DNA of 64,000 bases from assembly GCF_002902755.1 (NCBI RefSeq), contig NZ_PPRS01000007.1, positions 1 through 64,000 of the forward strand. Reading direction: 5' to 3'. This DNA comes from Mammaliicoccus lentus (GTDB taxonomy: Bacteria; Bacillota; Bacilli; Staphylococcales; Staphylococcaceae). Both the position numbers and the translations under genes were made by a program. Positions 18,621 to 27,770 of this stretch are shown here, one piece after another (within the stretch, counting starts at the first letter, position 1; each line of letters starts with the position of its first letter). The notes below the pieces were generated by a model. It saw nothing but the letters and a program-made list of their open reading frames with translations. It ran no database searches and was not told the DNA's origin.

Positions 18621-18648
18621 CACAATAAATTTTATTTATTGTGTTTTT
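18621..18648 (+). terminator. Terminator downstream of ispG
   Basis: Stem CACAATAAA/TTTATTGTG with a 5-nt loop followed by T5. The next gene starts 27 nt further. Confidence 0.8.
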
Positions 18649-18674
18649 ATTAAATTTATAAAAAGGTGATTTAA

Positions 18675-19238
18675 ATGACTCGGAAACCAAGATTAGGAAT
18701 AGATATTGATGGTACAGTTACATGTCCCAAAACTTTCGTTCCTTATTTACAGAAAGATTTTAATGAGAAATTACGTTATGAAGATATAACTGAATACAAT
18801 TTAGCTAATGTATTAAAGTGTGAGGAAGAAGAAATGTTAAACTGGTTCAAAAATAATGAATCTTATATATATCAAAATTCCCCAGTTGCTGAAGGCGCTA
18901 AAGATATATTAAACCAGCTAAAACACGAATATGAATTATATTACATCAGTGCCAGACACCACTATTTAGAAGATATAACTAAGACTTGGTTTGATACACA
19001 CAATATTCCTTTTGATCAAATCATATTAACAGGGAGCCACGATAAATTAAAGGTTACTAAAGAACAACGTATTGATGTATTCTTTGAAGATAAATTAGAT
19101 AATGCTTTAGATATTAACGAAAAGCTTAATATCCCGGTCTTTTTATTCGATACGCCTTATAATCAAAAATCACTTAATAAAGGCATATATAGAATTAATA
19201 ATTGGCATGACGTATCAAGCATTTTAAGTAAAATATAA
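18675..19238 (+). CDS. 5'(3')-deoxyribonucleotidase-like HAD phosphatase
   Basis: The 187-aa protein carries the HAD nucleophile motif DIDGTV at residues 10-15 and a third motif VFFEDKLDNA containing acidic metal ligands. It matches the NT5C family of bacterial deoxyribonucleotidases (YqfW type), thought to dephosphorylate nucleoside monophosphates; the substrate has not been shown. AAAGGTG precedes the ATG. It is followed by a strong terminator shared with zur. Confidence 0.82.
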   Translation: MTRKPRLGIDIDGTVTCPKTFVPYLQKDFNEKLRYEDITEYNLANVLKCEEEEMLNWFKNNESYIYQNSPVAEGAKDILNQLKHEYELYYISARHHYLEDITKTWFDTHNIPFDQIILTGSHDKLKVTKEQRIDVFFEDKLDNALDINEKLNIPVFLFDTPYNQKSLNKGIYRINNWHDVSSILSKI

Positions 19239-19285
19239 AAAAGGACTTCTTCACTAGATTTAACAACTAATGAAGAAGTCCTTTT
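19239..19285. terminator. Bidirectional terminator between the nucleotidase gene and zur
   Basis: A 15-bp stem (AAAAGGACTTCTTCA / TGAAGAAGTCCTTTT) with A-rich and T-rich flanks. It serves both convergent genes. Confidence 0.9.
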
Positions 19286-19288
19286 AAT

Positions 19289-19702
19289 TTATCCCGTTTT
19301 ACAATTTTCGCATTTACCGTATACTTCTAATTTATGTGAAGTAATTTCAACATTTCCTAACTGTTGTTTGATTACATCCATTGGACAAAAATCAATAACT
19401 TTTGTGTTTCCGCATGATTCACAAATAAAGTGATGATGGTGATGATCCTGACATGAAATTCTAAACTTCATTTCTCCATCTATTTCCGTACTTTCTATAA
19501 TATTTAGAGATTTAAATAAATATAAGTTTCTATAGATAGTATCAAACGATAAACCTTTGTAATCATCTTTCAAAGCTTCTTGAATATATTTAGCCGTTAT
19601 ATATTTATCTTCATTAACAAATAATGAAATAATATCGCGGCGTTTATTTGTATATTTATGTCCTTCACTCTTCAAGATTTGAATGGCCTCTTCTACTTTC
19701 AA
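19289..19702 (-). CDS. zur: Zinc uptake regulator Zur (Fur family)
   Basis: The 137-aa metalloregulator has an N-terminal winged helix (residues 1-80), a HHHHH stretch before the dimerisation domain, and CxxC zinc pairs (CESC, CENC). It represses zinc-uptake genes when zinc is bound. The start is a TTG at 19702: AAAGGAGG lies 8 nt upstream and no ATG is suitably placed. It overlaps the end of zurM by 38 nt. The same operon order (permease then regulator) is known for S. aureus mreB-zur. Staphylococcal synteny and histidine content favour Zur over Fur or PerR. Confidence 0.88.
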   Translation of the reverse strand: MKVEEAIQILKSEGHKYTNKRRDIISLFVNEDKYITAKYIQEALKDDYKGLSFDTIYRNLYLFKSLNIIESTEIDGEMKFRISCQDHHHHHFICESCGNTKVIDFCPMDVIKQQLGNVEITSHKLEVYGKCENCKTG

Positions 19703-20546
19703 GATGATAGCCTCCTTTTTTTATCAATACTTTACTATAAGTAATACTTCCTAATAACTCTATTATCAATAAACCTACTATAATACCACCCGGAGAAATA
19801 TTCAAATAGAATGAAAGTATTAATCCCAGTATTACAGATAATTCACCAAATAAGATACTTAATCCTATTAGTTGTTTAAAGCCTTTTGCTAGTCTCATAC
19901 TCGTAGCAACTGGTAAAGTCATTAAACTACTGACTAATAATATTCCTACAACTCTCATTGAAGCGGAAATAACTAGCGCTACAATGACAATGAATAATAA
20001 TTGAATCCACTTAGGCATCCCTATTACTCGAGAATATTCTTCATCAAATGATAAAACGAAAAGCGATTTATACAGTAACATAACAAATATTAATACGATG
20101 ATTGTTATAGCCAATATCGTAAATAAGTCACTTAAATTTACAGCACTAATTGATCCAAATAAATAACCAAATAAATCTTGATTAAAGCCACTAGCTAAAG
20201 AAATAAAAATAACACTTATTCCAATACCTGCGCTCATAATAATTGGTATCGCGATTTCTTGATAATGTTTGTATTCAGTTCTTAACTCTTCAATTAATAA
20301 AGCACCTGCTATCGAAAAGATAATACCGAACCATATAGGATTTACAGCAGCAAATACTGGACTAATGCTCATAAAGAACAGTCCCATAGAGATACCACCA
20401 AGCGTCACATGGCTCAATGCATCCGCGATAAGAGATAATCTTCTTACAACGATAAAAGCACCAATTAAAGGCGCAATTAGCCCAACAAGAATACCACTAA
20501 TAAACGAATATCTTATAAAATCAAAATTCATAAAAGCATCGATCAT
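19665..20546 (-). CDS. zurM: Zinc ABC transporter permease (ZnuB/ZurM type)
   Basis: The 293-aa membrane protein has about eight hydrophobic helices and the metal-ABC permease pattern [13 protein letters not shown] near residue 45. It should form the channel for zinc with the ATPase ZurA. I start at ATG 20546, which shares bases with the stop of the 30-codon frame upstream (ATGA); a GTG three codons earlier is possible. Unlike S. aureus, zurA is not directly in front but about 500 nt upstream. It overlaps zur. Confidence 0.9.
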   Translation of the reverse strand: MIDAFMNFDFIRYSFISGILVGLIAPLIGAFIVVRRLSLIADALSHVTLGGISMGLFFMSISPVFAAVNPIWFGIIFSIAGALLIEELRTEYKHYQEIAIPIIMSAGIGISVIFISLASGFNQDLFGYLFGSISAVNLSDLFTILAITIIVLIFVMLLYKSLFVLSFDEEYSRVIGMPKWIQLLFIVIVALVISASMRVVGILLVSSLMTLPVATSMRLAKGFKQLIGLSILFGELSVILGLILSFYLNISPGGIIVGLLIIELLGSITYSKVLIKKGGYHLESRRGHSNLEE

Positions 20547-20635
20547 ACACAGCACGACCTTTCGAGCTCATATGATTGTGTATGCTGTTCATACGTAACC
20601 CAATACGCATTAGAATCATTGGGTGTACCTTCCAT
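20543..20635 (-). CDS. Small reading frame coupled to zurM (possible ZurA-end relic or leader peptide)
   Basis: A 30-codon frame begins with ATG 9 nt after an AGGAG site and ends with TGA overlapping the zurM ATG (ATGA). The peptide ends ELERSCCV; ZurA ends with a similar QHDRSCCV segment, and the DNA at its start (ATATATGGA) also matches the IYGHP codons of zurA. It may be the degraded tail of an ancestral zurA that used to be joined to zurM, or a short translated leader. The frame contains an inverted repeat ACCCAAT-N12-ATTGGGT. No family is recognised. Confidence 0.45.
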   Translation of the reverse strand: MEGTPNDSNAYWVTYEQHTQSYELERSCCV

Positions 20636-21066
20636 ATATCATAACTCCTAACCATTTTTGTTTTGTTTATTATACTTTAGTTTATGTAGCAAGAAGCTAA
20701 TCACTTAAAATCATATTTATCCTATTAACTAACATTTTCATTTAAGTTACACAATTCTTACTTTTTTATTAATAATTTTTATAGTCATTTAAAGTACTAT
20801 TAGTAGTGTAAATCGTATTCATTACTAAATCAACCTTAATTGTTTTATAAAATAAAGTTTTAACCTCAATGTATTATTTTAAAATAGTAATAAAAAATAG
20901 CCGCTTGTGTAGCACCACAAACGACTAAACTTCAATAAGCTATGGTAAAGTAGACCTATTATTATCTATGGCCTAACATTTTACACTTAGTACACCACCC
21001 AAAGCTACTGAGTGTTTTTAGATTTATATAGTAACATTACATTTTGTAATGCGCAATATTTTTTGT
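20636..21066. other. Intergenic spacer between zurA and zurM with opposed hairpins
   Basis: This 430-nt stretch splits the usually contiguous zurA-zurM-zur operon. On the minus strand AGTCGTTTGTG pairs with CACAAGCGGCT (20899-20926) followed by T6, a likely terminator of zurA. On the plus strand ACACTTAGTA pairs with TACTGAGTGT (20983-21015) followed by T4-5. A promoter for zurM-zur is expected near 20660-20690 (TATAAT on the minus strand). No supported protein gene. Confidence 0.6.
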
Positions 21067-21873
21067 CTATTCGCTTATGGCTTCTTCTTCAACACAACAA
21101 CTTCTATCGTGCTGATGGTCTACGAACTGGACTGGATGTCCATATATTTTAGAAATAGCTACTTCATCTAATGATTTGAATGATTCGCTTGTTCCATGGA
21201 AATGTATGTGTTGGTTTAGGCATGCTACTTTACTTGCCGTGTCTGCAACTACACCAATGTCGTGTGTTACTAAAATAATTGTGATTCCCTCTTCTTTCAG
21301 TTGTGTTAATAACTGATAGAATTCTGATACGTGTCGTGCATCTATACCAACAGTTGGTTCATCTAATATTAAAATGCTTGGTTTAGATATTAAAGCACGT
21401 GCGATAAAAGTTCTTTGTTGTTGCCCTCCTGATAATTGGGCTATATTTTCATTTTTTAAATTACTTATATTTAAACGTTCTAATATTTCATCGACTTTTG
21501 CTACATCATCTTTATTAAACCATTTAAACAAACCTTTATTTTTAGTTAATCCACTCATAACAACTTCTTTTACAGTTGCAGGAAATCCTGAACTAAATGC
21601 GTTAGATTTTTGAGATACATAACTTATTTTTTCCCATGATTTATATTGGTTTATTTTTTTACCACTTATATATATATCACCCTTTTGTAAAGGTAATAAT
21701 CCTAAAATTAATTTTAATAACGTAGACTTACCTGATCCGTTCGGACCTACAATAGCTAAAAAGTCTCCTCTGTATATTTGGATATTAATATCTCTTAATG
21801 CTAATTTACTAGGATAACTATAACTTATGTTTTTTAATTCGAAAATTGGTGTTTCATTTTCCACATTATTCAC
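21067..21873 (-). CDS. zurA: Zinc ABC transporter ATP-binding protein
   Basis: The 268-aa ATPase has Walker A GPNGSGKST (residues 43-51), signature [15 protein letters not shown], Walker B ILILDEPTVGID and switch His ILVTHDIG. It belongs to the manganese/zinc/iron ABC family and would energise zurM. The C-terminal tail is rich in His and Cys (VDHQHDRSCCVEEE), possibly a zinc-handling tail. A Zur-box-like sequence lies 44-58 nt upstream of the start. It is followed by a terminator rather than by zurM. Confidence 0.9.
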   Translation of the reverse strand: MNNVENETPIFELKNISYSYPSKLALRDINIQIYRGDFLAIVGPNGSGKSTLLKLILGLLPLQKGDIYISGKKINQYKSWEKISYVSQKSNAFSSGFPATVKEVVMSGLTKNKGLFKWFNKDDVAKVDEILERLNISNLKNENIAQLSGGQQQRTFIARALISKPSILILDEPTVGIDARHVSEFYQLLTQLKEEGITIILVTHDIGVVADTASKVACLNQHIHFHGTSESFKSLDEVAISKIYGHPVQFVDHQHDRSCCVEEEAISE

Positions 21874-21916
21874 CTCGTCAATAGATTACTATACAACGAT
21901 TATTTATAAATGTAAA

Positions 21917-21931
21917 TAGTAATGTTTACGA
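21917..21931 (-). promoter_or_regulatory. Zur box candidate upstream of zurA
   Basis: On the minus strand the 15-mer TCGTAAACATTACTA differs at two positions from the palindromic Zur/Fur-type core TCGTAATNATTACGA. It lies between the zurA start and the upstream terminator, suited to repression by Zur. Confidence 0.65.
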
Positions 21932-21933
21932 AT

Positions 21934-21968
21934 AAAAAAGAATGCTATATGATTAGCATTCTTTTTTT
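21934..21968. terminator. Terminator downstream of nfo (bidirectional)
   Basis: Stem GAATGCTA/TAGCATTC with A6 and T7 flanks and a 6-nt loop, directly after the nfo stop codon. It also separates the zurA promoter from upstream transcription. Confidence 0.9.
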
Positions 21969-21969
21969 A

Positions 21970-22860
21970 TTATTGATTAAATATTTTATCTTTTAAATCT
22001 GGATCAAATGTACCATTCTTTATCATTTCAATCTCAAATTTATATGGTGGTTTTTTATTTTTCTTATCATCACCGACATATGGTGTTTCTAATATTTTTG
22101 GCACGTCATTGAAAGCTTCATGGTTTACAATATAATGTAATGCATCATAGCCAATAGAACCAAAACCTATATTTTCGTGTCTATCTTTTCTCGCACCTTG
22201 TGGGTTTTTACTATCGTTAACATGTAGCACTTTAATTCTATCAAGCCCTACAATTTTATCGAACTCATTTAATACACCGTCAAAGTCTTCTTTAACATTA
22301 TATCCAGCATCATTTGTATGACATGTATCAAAACATACTGATAACCTTTCGTTATGTTCTACACCATCAATGATTTGAGCAAGTTCTTCGAAAGTTTTAC
22401 CACATTCTGAACCTTTACCTGCCATTGTTTCTAAAGCAATACGAACATCATTATCGTTAGTTAAAACTTCATTTAAACCTTCTATAATTTTTTTAATACC
22501 TTTTTCTTCTCCAGCCCCAACGTGAGCGCCTGGATGTAAAACAATATCTTTCGCCCCAAGTGCTTCAGTACGTTCAATTTCAGATTGTAAAAATTCTACG
22601 CCTAAATTAAACACTTCAGGTTTCGTTGTATTCGCAATATTAATAATGTAAGGTGCATGAACAACAATATTTGAAAGGCCATACTCTTTCATAGCTGCTT
22701 GACCATTTTCAATATTTAAATCTTCTATTTTTTTGCGTCGTGTGTTTTGAGGCGCTCCAGTATAAATCATAAATGTTGAAGCATTATAACTAGCAGCTTC
22801 CTCTGCTGCTTGAAGTAACATCTTCTTACCACTCATAGAAACGTGAGATCCAATTAACAT
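21970..22860 (-). CDS. nfo: Endonuclease IV, AP-site DNA repair
   Basis: The 296-aa TIM-barrel enzyme cleaves DNA 5' to abasic sites. Zinc ligands are visible in the conserved segments [32 protein letters not shown] and [22 protein letters not shown], the three AP endonuclease family 2 signatures. ATG 22860 gives the same length as S. aureus Nfo. An in-frame GTG three codons upstream lies too close to the cshB stop. It follows cshB by 9 nt and is probably cotranscribed. Confidence 0.96.
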   Translation of the reverse strand: MLIGSHVSMSGKKMLLQAAEEAASYNASTFMIYTGAPQNTRRKKIEDLNIENGQAAMKEYGLSNIVVHAPYIINIANTTKPEVFNLGVEFLQSEIERTEALGAKDIVLHPGAHVGAGEEKGIKKIIEGLNEVLTNDNDVRIALETMAGKGSECGKTFEELAQIIDGVEHNERLSVCFDTCHTNDAGYNVKEDFDGVLNEFDKIVGLDRIKVLHVNDSKNPQGARKDRHENIGFGSIGYDALHYIVNHEAFNDVPKILETPYVGDDKKNKKPPYKFEIEMIKNGTFDPDLKDKIFNQ

Positions 22861-22869
22861 ATCTGACAC

Positions 22870-24204
22870 CTATCCTTTTCTACTTTGCTTTTTTGTACGT
22901 TTAGAATGTGCTTTTTTCTCTTTGAATTTCAGCTCATCTAATTCTTTCTTGAATTTCTTTTTATATCCTGGTTTTACTTTATTTTTTTTGTTACGTTTAA
23001 TTCTTTGTTTTAAACTTTGTTCTATATTATCTTCTTTTTTAACACGTCTTGTACGTTTTTGACGATCTTTAATCTCGACAAATTCACCATTTTTTATATC
23101 AACGTGATTAAATTTATAGTTTTTCTTTTCGATTTGCGTAATTAAATCATCTTCATCAGGCGTATATAAAGTAATAGCAATACCTTTATAGTCTCCACGA
23201 CCTGTACGACCAACTCTATGTGTAAAGAAGTCAATTTCTTTTGGCAAGTCATAGTTAATAACATGGCTTACACCTTCAATATCGATACCTCTTGAAGCTA
23301 AGTCACTTGCAACAACAAATTCGAAGTCTAACTGCTTAACACGTTTCATTTGTTGTGTACGTTCTCTTGGTGATAATCCACCATGAATAACACCAACTTT
23401 ATAACCATGTTCAGATAAATAAGCCACTAACTCATTTGCTCTATCACGACTATTAGCAAAAATAATTGCTAAGTATGGATTAATAACGTCCATTACTTTT
23501 AACATTTTCGCTTGTTTCTCTTCACCTTTAGTAGGTATTAAATAAAAATCTATATTATCTTTATTAGATGATTCTGTTTCTATTTCAACAAATTCAGGTT
23601 TATCTAAATATTTATTTAAAAATGGATGTAATGCTTTAGGTATAGTTGCACTAAACACAGAAATTTGAGCAGATTTATCAAGTCTGCTAGCAATGCTGTC
23701 TACTTTAGGCATAAATCCTAAATCAATCATTAAATCCGCTTCGTCAATTACTACTGATTTTGCTAAATGTAAATCTAATGCTTTTTCTACAGCCATATCA
23801 TCAATTCTATTTGGAGTTCCTACCACAACTTGTGGCGTGTTCTTAGACTTATCTATATCTCTTGATTTATCTGTACCACCAATATATAAATTGACTTTTA
23901 TACCTTTTTTATATTCCGCTAAATGAGATGCAGCGTTATACAATTGTTTAGCTAACTCTCTTGTTGGAGCTAATATAATAACTTGTGGCTCTTTTAAATC
24001 TACATCTATTTTATCAAATAGTGGTAATAAAAATGCATGAGATTTACCTGTACCAGTTTGTGATTGTCCTATTATATTTGAACCCTTTTTAATTTTTGGT
24101 ATTACACGTCGTTGTACTTCTGTCGGCTGGTTAAATTTCAAATCTTTAACTGCCTCAACTAATTCATTTTCTAATTGAAAATGTTCAAACGGATGCTTAG
24201 ACAT
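22870..24204 (-). CDS. cshB: DEAD-box RNA helicase CshB
   Basis: The 444-aa helicase has a Q motif (FNQPTEVQ), Walker A SQTGTGKS, PTRELA, DEAD box VIDEADLMIDLG, SAT (VFSATIP) and motif VI HRVGRTGRG. A C-terminal extension of about 80 residues is very rich in Lys and Arg, typical of CshB, and would bind RNA. It acts in RNA decay and ribosome assembly, especially in the cold. ATG 24204 follows GGAGGG by 8 nt. Confidence 0.93.
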   Translation of the reverse strand: MSKHPFEHFQLENELVEAVKDLKFNQPTEVQRRVIPKIKKGSNIIGQSQTGTGKSHAFLLPLFDKIDVDLKEPQVIILAPTRELAKQLYNAASHLAEYKKGIKVNLYIGGTDKSRDIDKSKNTPQVVVGTPNRIDDMAVEKALDLHLAKSVVIDEADLMIDLGFMPKVDSIASRLDKSAQISVFSATIPKALHPFLNKYLDKPEFVEIETESSNKDNIDFYLIPTKGEEKQAKMLKVMDVINPYLAIIFANSRDRANELVAYLSEHGYKVGVIHGGLSPRERTQQMKRVKQLDFEFVVASDLASRGIDIEGVSHVINYDLPKEIDFFTHRVGRTGRGDYKGIAITLYTPDEDDLITQIEKKNYKFNHVDIKNGEFVEIKDRQKRTRRVKKEDNIEQSLKQRIKRNKKNKVKPGYKKKFKKELDELKFKEKKAHSKRTKKQSRKG

Positions 24205-24351
24205 AAGCGACCCTCCTCGTTTCTTTTTCACTTCATATATTATATAGTAAATGAAAGTAATATGATAGAGTTTAAGGTTATTTTGATACTTTAATTAGTT
24301 TCAATCATTCTTGACACTTGTTATAATGATTAAGAATAAGGGGGGCTTTGT

Positions 24352-25320
24352 ATGGAAATCGTTAAAATAACGCCTAGAGGATATTGTTATGGTGTTGTAG
24401 ATGCCATGGTTATTGCACGAAATGCTTCATTAGATAAAACGTTACCGCGTCCGATATATATTTTAGGTATGATTGTTCATAATAAACATGTGACTGAAGC
24501 TTTTGAATCTGATGGTATTATTACTTTAGATGGCCCAAACAGACTAGAAATTTTAGAACAAATCAACGATGGAACTGTTATATTTACTGCGCACGGCGTT
24601 TCTCCAGAAGTTAAACGTCGCGCCAAAGAAAAAGGGCTTGTATGTATTGATGCCACTTGTCCTGATGTAGAAAACACACACCAATTAATTAGAAATATGA
24701 AATCAAATGGCTATAACGTTGTTTATATAGGTAAAAAAGGCCATCCAGAACCAGAAGGTGCAGTAGGAGTAGCACCAGATATTGTACATTTAGTTGAAAC
24801 AATTGATGATATTAATGCTTTACCCGAGTCTTTAAAAGATAAAAAATTAATCGTAACTAATCAAACTACAATGTCTCAGTGGGATGTTAAACACCTTATG
24901 GACGAATTAAAAGAACAATATCCAAATATCGAAATACACGAAGAAATCTGCTTAGCGACTCAAGTTAGACAAGAAGCTGTTGCTAACCAAGCAAACCAAG
25001 CTGATTTATTAATTGTTGTTGGCGACCCAAAAAGTAACAACTCTAATAGATTAGCACAAGTCTCTAAAGAAATTGCACATACAAATGCCTATAGAATTTC
25101 AGATATAAGCGAACTAAAAATTGAGTGGTTGCAAGGTGTAAGTACCGTTGCAGTAACAGCAGGTGCTTCCACTCCTACACCAATTGTTAAAGAAGTAATT
25201 GATTATATTAAAAATTATGACCCAACAAATATTGACGTTGAAAAACTTAAAAGTAATGTGCCAGTTGAAAAAATATTACCAAAAATTAAAAAACCAAAGC
25301 CTGTAGAAATTATGAAGTAA
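24352..25320 (+). CDS. ispH: 4-hydroxy-3-methylbut-2-enyl diphosphate reductase
   Basis: The 322-aa iron-sulfur enzyme performs the last MEP-pathway step, making IPP and DMAPP from HMBPP. Cluster cysteines are Cys12 (RGYCYGV), Cys103 (ATCPDVEN) and the one in [11 protein letters not shown]. His43 and His81 (TAHGVSP) contact the substrate. AGGGGGG precedes the ATG. It works with IspG at 17507. An extended -10 (TGTTATAAT) lies about 25 nt upstream. Single gene with its own terminator. Confidence 0.96.
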   Translation: MEIVKITPRGYCYGVVDAMVIARNASLDKTLPRPIYILGMIVHNKHVTEAFESDGIITLDGPNRLEILEQINDGTVIFTAHGVSPEVKRRAKEKGLVCIDATCPDVENTHQLIRNMKSNGYNVVYIGKKGHPEPEGAVGVAPDIVHLVETIDDINALPESLKDKKLIVTNQTTMSQWDVKHLMDELKEQYPNIEIHEEICLATQVRQEAVANQANQADLLIVVGDPKSNNSNRLAQVSKEIAHTNAYRISDISELKIEWLQGVSTVAVTAGASTPTPIVKEVIDYIKNYDPTNIDVEKLKSNVPVEKILPKIKKPKPVEIMK

Positions 25321-25342
25321 TAATGATTAAATATTATAAGTT

Positions 25343-25386
25343 GCAGTGAAAGATTTCAAATCGGTGGAGTTTTTCACTGCTTTTTT
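25343..25386 (+). terminator. Terminator of ispH
   Basis: Stem GCAGTGAA/TTCACTGC with a 22-nt loop followed by T6, 23 nt after the ispH stop. Confidence 0.8.
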
Positions 25387-25437
25387 ATAGGGTAAGTATT
25401 AAATAGATAAGTTTTATTGGATTAATTAAATAAAAAA

Positions 25438-25467
25438 AGTCTGCGACACAAACAAATGCCCCAGACT
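25438..25467 (-). terminator. Terminator of the trmK-nif3 operon, GTCNGNGACA palindrome
   Basis: On the minus strand AGTCTG pairs with CAGACT with imperfect inner pairing, followed by T7. The sequence closely matches the sodA terminator (GTCCGGGACA... ATGCCCCGGACT), so it belongs to the same hairpin family. It lies 36 nt after the nif3 stop. Confidence 0.75.
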
Positions 25468-25502
25468 AATTGATTAAACCTATTAATTGTACTTATAGTT
25501 TA

Positions 25503-26597
25503 TTACATATATTCGTAAGGATCAGTATTAATATTTGATGATACAACGTTTATTTCACCATTAGTCCAATCTTCTAGTAATGATTTTAATCCGTCTTTCA
25601 TGACATATTCACTATAGTGATTGGCATCTAATACGTTTATACCATCCATTATTGAATCTAAAGCTTCATGATGTTTCACATCGCCTGTAATAAATAAATC
25701 AGCCTGTTTATTTTTAGCGATATGAGCATAACCAATACCAGCTCCACCTACTATAGCAATTCTCTTAATAGTAGCTTTTTTATCACCTATAAAACGAACT
25801 GCTGGTATATCTAACTGTGTTTTATAATGTCCAACAAAATCCTCTACAGAAAGTTCTTGTGGTAATTCTCCTATAATACCTAAACCTACTGAAGAAGCTT
25901 TCTCCATTTTAATAAAATCAAAAACAGGTTCCTCATAAGGATGATATTCGTATAATAATCGTGTTGCTAAAGCTTTATCTTTCCCATCAATCATTAACTC
26001 TAATTTCGTTTCATAAACTATTTTTGTTTTATTAGATGTACCTATATGGGGATTAGCATTTTCACTTGGCTTGAATTGGCCTTTACCTTGTGATTGGAAA
26101 AATACATTACTATATTCTTCTGTTTGAGCTAATTGATGATTATCAAATGCCTTTTTCATTTCTTCTACGTTTTCATCTGGTATAAATATTTGCAGTTTAT
26201 AATATGTTTCATTTTGCTTATCTAAAATTTCCACATTAGTAAGTCCTATATTCTGACCTATCATATAACTTACACCTTTATCATACACATCTAAATTTGT
26301 ATGAAGAGCAATTAATTGTATGTCATTTTGGATTAATTTTCTTATAATCGGTCCATAACTATCATTTGTGATGTTTTGAACACCTTTAAAAATTAAAGGA
26401 TGATGTGCGATAATCGTATTGATATTTTGTTCAATTGCTTCATCTACTACTTCATTCGTGCAATCGAGAGTTGTTAGTATACCATTCACTTCATTTTCTT
26501 GGTTACCAACCAACAAACCTACATTATCCCATGATTCACTACTTGAGAATGGTACATGCTTATCTATTACTTGTAATAAGTCTTTAATAATCATCAT
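25503..26597 (-). CDS. Nif3-like dinuclear metal centre protein (YqfO)
   Basis: The 364-aa protein is a Nif3/YqfO family member with an inserted PII-like/CutA-type domain (about residues 125-230). Metal-binding motifs AHHPLIFKG (N-terminal), ALHTNLD and GDVKHHEALD plus DANHYSE (C-terminal) are all present. It is described as a GTP cyclohydrolase I type 2 homolog, but its function is uncertain. Its ATG overlaps the trmK stop, so the two genes are translationally coupled. Confidence 0.88.
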   Translation of the reverse strand: MMIIKDLLQVIDKHVPFSSSESWDNVGLLVGNQENEVNGILTTLDCTNEVVDEAIEQNINTIIAHHPLIFKGVQNITNDSYGPIIRKLIQNDIQLIALHTNLDVYDKGVSYMIGQNIGLTNVEILDKQNETYYKLQIFIPDENVEEMKKAFDNHQLAQTEEYSNVFFQSQGKGQFKPSENANPHIGTSNKTKIVYETKLELMIDGKDKALATRLLYEYHPYEEPVFDFIKMEKASSVGLGIIGELPQELSVEDFVGHYKTQLDIPAVRFIGDKKATIKRIAIVGGAGIGYAHIAKNKQADLFITGDVKHHEALDSIMDGINVLDANHYSEYVMKDGLKSLLEDWTNGEINVVSSNINTDPYEYM

Positions 26598-27259
26598 AGC
26601 ACCTCTTTAATCTGTTTTATTTGCGCCTGTATTTCATTATAACGAGTTTGGTCTTTATGATTTTTTAGCTGATTACTAATATTCTCTAAAGATTCAATTT
26701 CTCTTTCCCATTTTTCATAAAATAATTCATCTTTTTCTATCATTAATTTAGGACCAAACTTTAATTCATTCTCACTTAATTGCATTTTCCCTTTTTTAGC
26801 AACAATAATCTCGTATATATGCTTTTTATCTTTAATCAATTGCTCTGCTTCAATGTTGTATCCTAACTTTTTCAATACTTGTCTAATTGGTAACGCATGT
26901 ATATTAGCTTGTAATATTAAATCAGGGTAATGTATCAATTTTTCTTTACCTTCATCTAATATTTGAGCAATTAAAGGTCCACCCATACCACATATTGTAA
27001 TAACATCTACCGTACCATTTACAACTTCTAATCCATCGCCTAACTTTATCTCAATAGACTTCGAAAGTCCGTGTAACTCGGTGTTTTTTTGAGCTGATAG
27101 AAATGGCCCTTTAACAACTTCCCCTGCGATAGCTTCTTTTACTAAATTATTTTGAATGGCGTAAATAGGCAAATAAGCATGGTCTGATCCTATATCTGCT
27201 AATTTATTATGATTTAAGTACTCACTAACTTTTGTTAAACGTTTATTTATTTGGATCAT
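26594..27259 (-). CDS. trmK: tRNA (adenine(22)-N(1))-methyltransferase
   Basis: The 221-aa methyltransferase has a class I SAM-binding motif LADIGSDHAYLP (about residues 21-30) and CGMGG. A C-terminal coiled region (residues 165-220, WEREIESLENISNQLKNH) completes it. It methylates A22 of tRNAs. In S. aureus the ortholog is reported to be essential. AAAGGA precedes the ATG. It is cotranscribed with nif3, as in Bacillus. Confidence 0.93.
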   Translation of the reverse strand: MIQINKRLTKVSEYLNHNKLADIGSDHAYLPIYAIQNNLVKEAIAGEVVKGPFLSAQKNTELHGLSKSIEIKLGDGLEVVNGTVDVITICGMGGPLIAQILDEGKEKLIHYPDLILQANIHALPIRQVLKKLGYNIEAEQLIKDKKHIYEIIVAKKGKMQLSENELKFGPKLMIEKDELFYEKWEREIESLENISNQLKNHKDQTRYNEIQAQIKQIKEVL

Positions 27260-27276
27260 GACATTTTCCTTTCATT

Positions 27277-27309
27277 AAAAAAATCTTTTGCCAAGGCAAA
27301 AGATTTTTT
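27277..27309. terminator. Bidirectional palindrome between trmK and cccA
   Basis: A near-perfect stem, AAAAAATCTTTTGCC pairing with GGCAAAAGATTTTTT around a 2-nt loop, with A and T runs on both sides. It lies 4 nt after the cccA stop. Confidence 0.9.
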
Positions 27310-27313
27310 ATTA

Positions 27314-27670
27314 TTATTTAGCATCTTCTTTTAAATATTTGACAAGTGTGTCTAAATCTTTGTCTGAAATAGTCGCTTCGTCATGCGCAGGCATTGAACC
27401 TTTACCATCACGGATGATTTTTTTCATTTCACCAGCGTCATTAGAACTACCAGCTAATTTAGGACCCATTCCACCTTCAAGATTTTGTCCATGACAACTT
27501 GTACAATTATCTTTTGCAAATGTTGCAGCGTCAAACTTCTCAGTTTTTTCACCGCCACCTTTGCCTTCTTTTTCTTCATCCTTGTTAGCACCATGTGCTG
27601 ACATGAAGAATATTAATCCCACACCGAGTAATAAAATCAGAATAAACGGGAAAACAGGATTACGATTCAT
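27314..27670 (-). CDS. cccA: Membrane-anchored cytochrome c (c550 type)
   Basis: The 118-aa protein has a single N-terminal membrane helix (about 6-24), an acidic Gly/Lys linker and a cytochrome c domain. Haem attaches at CTSCH (Cys56, Cys59, His60); Met93 in GSMPAHDE is the likely sixth ligand. It would carry electrons on the outer membrane face to a cytochrome c oxidase. Bacillus has the same gene next to sigA. S. aureus lacks c-type cytochromes, so the gene is a lineage marker. GGGAGG precedes the ATG, and a sigma-A promoter lies at 27710-27737. Confidence 0.93.
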   Translation of the reverse strand: MNRNPVFPFILILLLGVGLIFFMSAHGANKDEEKEGKGGGEKTEKFDAATFAKDNCTSCHGQNLEGGMGPKLAGSSNDAGEMKKIIRDGKGSMPAHDEATISDKDLDTLVKYLKEDAK

Positions 27671-27709
27671 TCATACAACCTCCCTTTTATTAAACCTTCA
27701 TACAATTAT

Positions 27710-27737
27710 ATTTTATATTAAAACAACGCATTGTCAA
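27710..27737 (-). promoter_or_regulatory. Sigma-A promoter of cccA
   Basis: On the minus strand TTGACA (27737-27732), 16 nt, then TAAAAT (27715-27710). A consensus -35 and the spacing to the cccA start support it. Confidence 0.7.
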
Positions 27738-27770
27738 AGGCTTTTTGGGATTAATATTAACTTTTACAAA

